64,000 bases of DNA from Candidatus Latescibacterota bacterium (GTDB taxonomy: Bacteria; Krumholzibacteriota; Krumholzibacteriia; JACNKJ01), in NCBI GenBank assembly GCA_020633725.1, contig JACKDC010000003.1, positions 372,001-436,000 of the forward strand. Direction: 5' to 3'. The position numbers and the translations under genes were made by a program. Every line of letters starts with the position of its first letter. Position 1 is the stretch's first letter. Below are positions 63,901 through 64,000 of the stretch, piece by piece. The notes beneath the pieces were generated by a model. The model was given only the letters and a program-made list of their open reading frames with translations. It was not told where the DNA came from and ran no database searches.

Positions 63901-64000
63901 ACATCGGCTACGGCGGCCTCGACCACGTGCTGGCCTCCGGCCGCAACGTCAACGTGCTGGTCATGGACACCGAGGTCTACTCCAACACGGGCGGCCAGAT
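60957..64000 (+). CDS. nifJ: Pyruvate:ferredoxin (flavodoxin) oxidoreductase, 3' end cut off
   Basis: 1,014 codons in the window of an expected ~1,190. It oxidises pyruvate with CoA to acetyl-CoA and CO2 and passes electrons to ferredoxin or flavodoxin. The start at 60957 (MSRRMVTIDGNEAAAY) has GGAGGG 6 nt upstream. Seen in order: the pyrimidine-binding domain (YPITPSSNMGELADDY, TFTASQGLLLMIPNMYKI), the transferase-like domain II, the EKR region, two 4Fe-4S clusters (CIQCNKCALICP at ~696 and CTGCGLCVHVCP at ~752), and the beginning of the TPP domain (GCSSIYGGN ... DTEVYSNTGGQ). Indicates anaerobic or microaerophilic pyruvate metabolism. Confidence 0.97.
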   Translation, partial: MSRRMVTIDGNEAAAYVAHKVNEVIAIYPITPSSNMGELADDYSARGQKNIWGTVPTVVEMQSEGGASGAVHGSLQTGALTTTFTASQGLLLMIPNMYKIAGELTSTVFHVSARTVATHALSIFGDHSDVMGVRQTGWALLASGSVQEVMDNALIAQAATLAARVPVLHFFDGFRTSHEVLKVEQLTEDDMRAMVDDALVRAHRERGLSPERPVLRGSAQNPDVFFQAREAANPYFTACPEHVQAAMDRFAKLTGRQYHLFDYVGDPEAERVLIMMGSGAETAHEAVEAMNAAGEKVGLIKVRLYRPFAADALLAALPKSVKAIAVLDRTKEPGAQSEPLYADVLTALAEAQAEGRLPLPAMPRMVGGRYGLSSKEFTPAMARGVLDELGKAKSKNRFTVGINDDLTQSSLDYDPAWTVADKGTFQGMFFGLGADGTVGANKNSIKIIGENTDSFAQGYFVYDSKKSGSMTISHLRFGKKPIRSSYLIQDADFVACHQSVFLEKYDMLAKAKPGAVFLLNTQAGPEEVWETLPLPTQQAILDKGLRLFVIDAYKVAGETGMGVRINTIMQTCFFAISGVLPREEAIAQIKKAIEKTYGKRGEEVVRKNYAAVDGTLAGLHEVKTPAAVTSRTGLKPPVSDRAPEFVKRVTAEIIAGRGDDLPVSAFPADGTFPTDTARWEKRAIALEVPVWDPAVCIQCNKCALICPHAAIRPKIYEPAALAGAPGTFKHTDAKGKELAGQAYTLQVAAEDCTGCGLCVHVCPAKNKAEVRLKAINMEPLTPIRDQERENFEFFLGLPEPDRRALNVTKVKDSQFLQPLFEFSGACAGCGETPYVKLVSQLFGDRMVVANATGCSSIYGGNLPTTPWSKDAAGRGPAWSNSLFEDNAEFGMGFRLSIDKQTEYARELLADLRDAVGAGLADAILGAEQKSEADIHDQRERVEQLRARLAKVDDPRAKRLADLADMLVKKSVWIMGGDGWAYDIGYGGLDHVLASGRNVNVLVMDTEVYSNTGGQ

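Noticed and set aside
60870..63926. A minus-strand open frame of about 1,000 codons over nifJ
   Set aside because: The plus frame encodes a complete, motif-rich pyruvate:ferredoxin oxidoreductase; the minus frame is an antisense shadow of high GC third positions.

Overview
The window is a GC-rich, densely packed bacterial chromosome segment with about 42 protein genes, one tRNA and very short intergenic gaps. At least eight secreted proteins end in the FlgD-like 'PNPFNP ... WDGRDDxG ... GVYxxRL' domain. Many others are signal-peptide proteins built from DUF11, FG-GAP, beta-propeller or subtilisin modules. That repertoire is typical of uncultivated phyla near the FCB group (Eisenbacteria- or Krumholzibacteriota-like lineages); this placement is inference from domain content, not from a marker gene. 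Clear TTGACA/TATAAT-type promoters (tRNA-Asn, tetR) indicate a standard housekeeping sigma factor. A pyruvate:ferredoxin oxidoreductase points to a low-oxygen-capable metabolism.

Layout. 1-5.9 kb: the 5' part of a giant secreted DUF11-repeat protein (minus strand, GTG start, running off the left edge). 6.1-8.7 kb: peroxide and alkylation defence (thiol peroxidase, then an Ada-AlkA fusion coupled to an O6-methylguanine methyltransferase). 8.8-10.0 kb: a 1,217-bp HNH endonuclease element, repeated in inverted orientation at 59.6-60.8 kb. 10-19 kb: secreted proteins, a Tat-exported intradiol dioxygenase fused to a FlgD-like domain, NhaA, DUF1801 and a YgiD-type dioxygenase. 19-22 kb: AraC regulator with a cupin-SDR pair and a lipoprotein. 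22-28.4 kb: two divergent Ser/Thr kinases and a CPA2/RCK antiporter. 28.7-35.5 kb: MtfA-like peptidase, VOC protein, tRNA-Asn, oligoendopeptidase F, hybrid histidine kinase, saccharopine dehydrogenase. 36-42 kb: two DUF3857 paralogues (one with, one without a transglutaminase triad) and an OxlT-type MFS carrier. 42-48 kb: two beta-propeller proteins, a TetR regulator, lysine-ketoglutarate reductase and a FlgD-domain protein. 48-59.6 kb: glycogen phosphorylase, two subtilisins, a VOC protein and an FG-GAP protein. 61-64 kb: nifJ, cut by the right edge.

How genes may work together. The Ada-AlkA/Ogt pair forms an alkylation-repair operon. Lysine-ketoglutarate reductase (46.1 kb) and saccharopine dehydrogenase (34.1 kb) are the two halves of the saccharopine route to aminoadipate semialdehyde, encoded separately 11 kb apart. 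The secreted FlgD-domain proteins probably share one export or attachment route whose machinery is not in this window.

The most unusual signal is a perfect 12-bp palindrome, GCCCCCGGGGGC. It occurs 13 times, but only between 7.3 and 17.2 kb and inside the second HNH element. It brackets and punctuates both HNH elements and also sits inside unrelated genes in different reading frames. Together with the two equal-length inverted HNH copies, which also carry the hairpin terminators of their convergent neighbours, this looks like an undescribed small selfish or homing-type element family.
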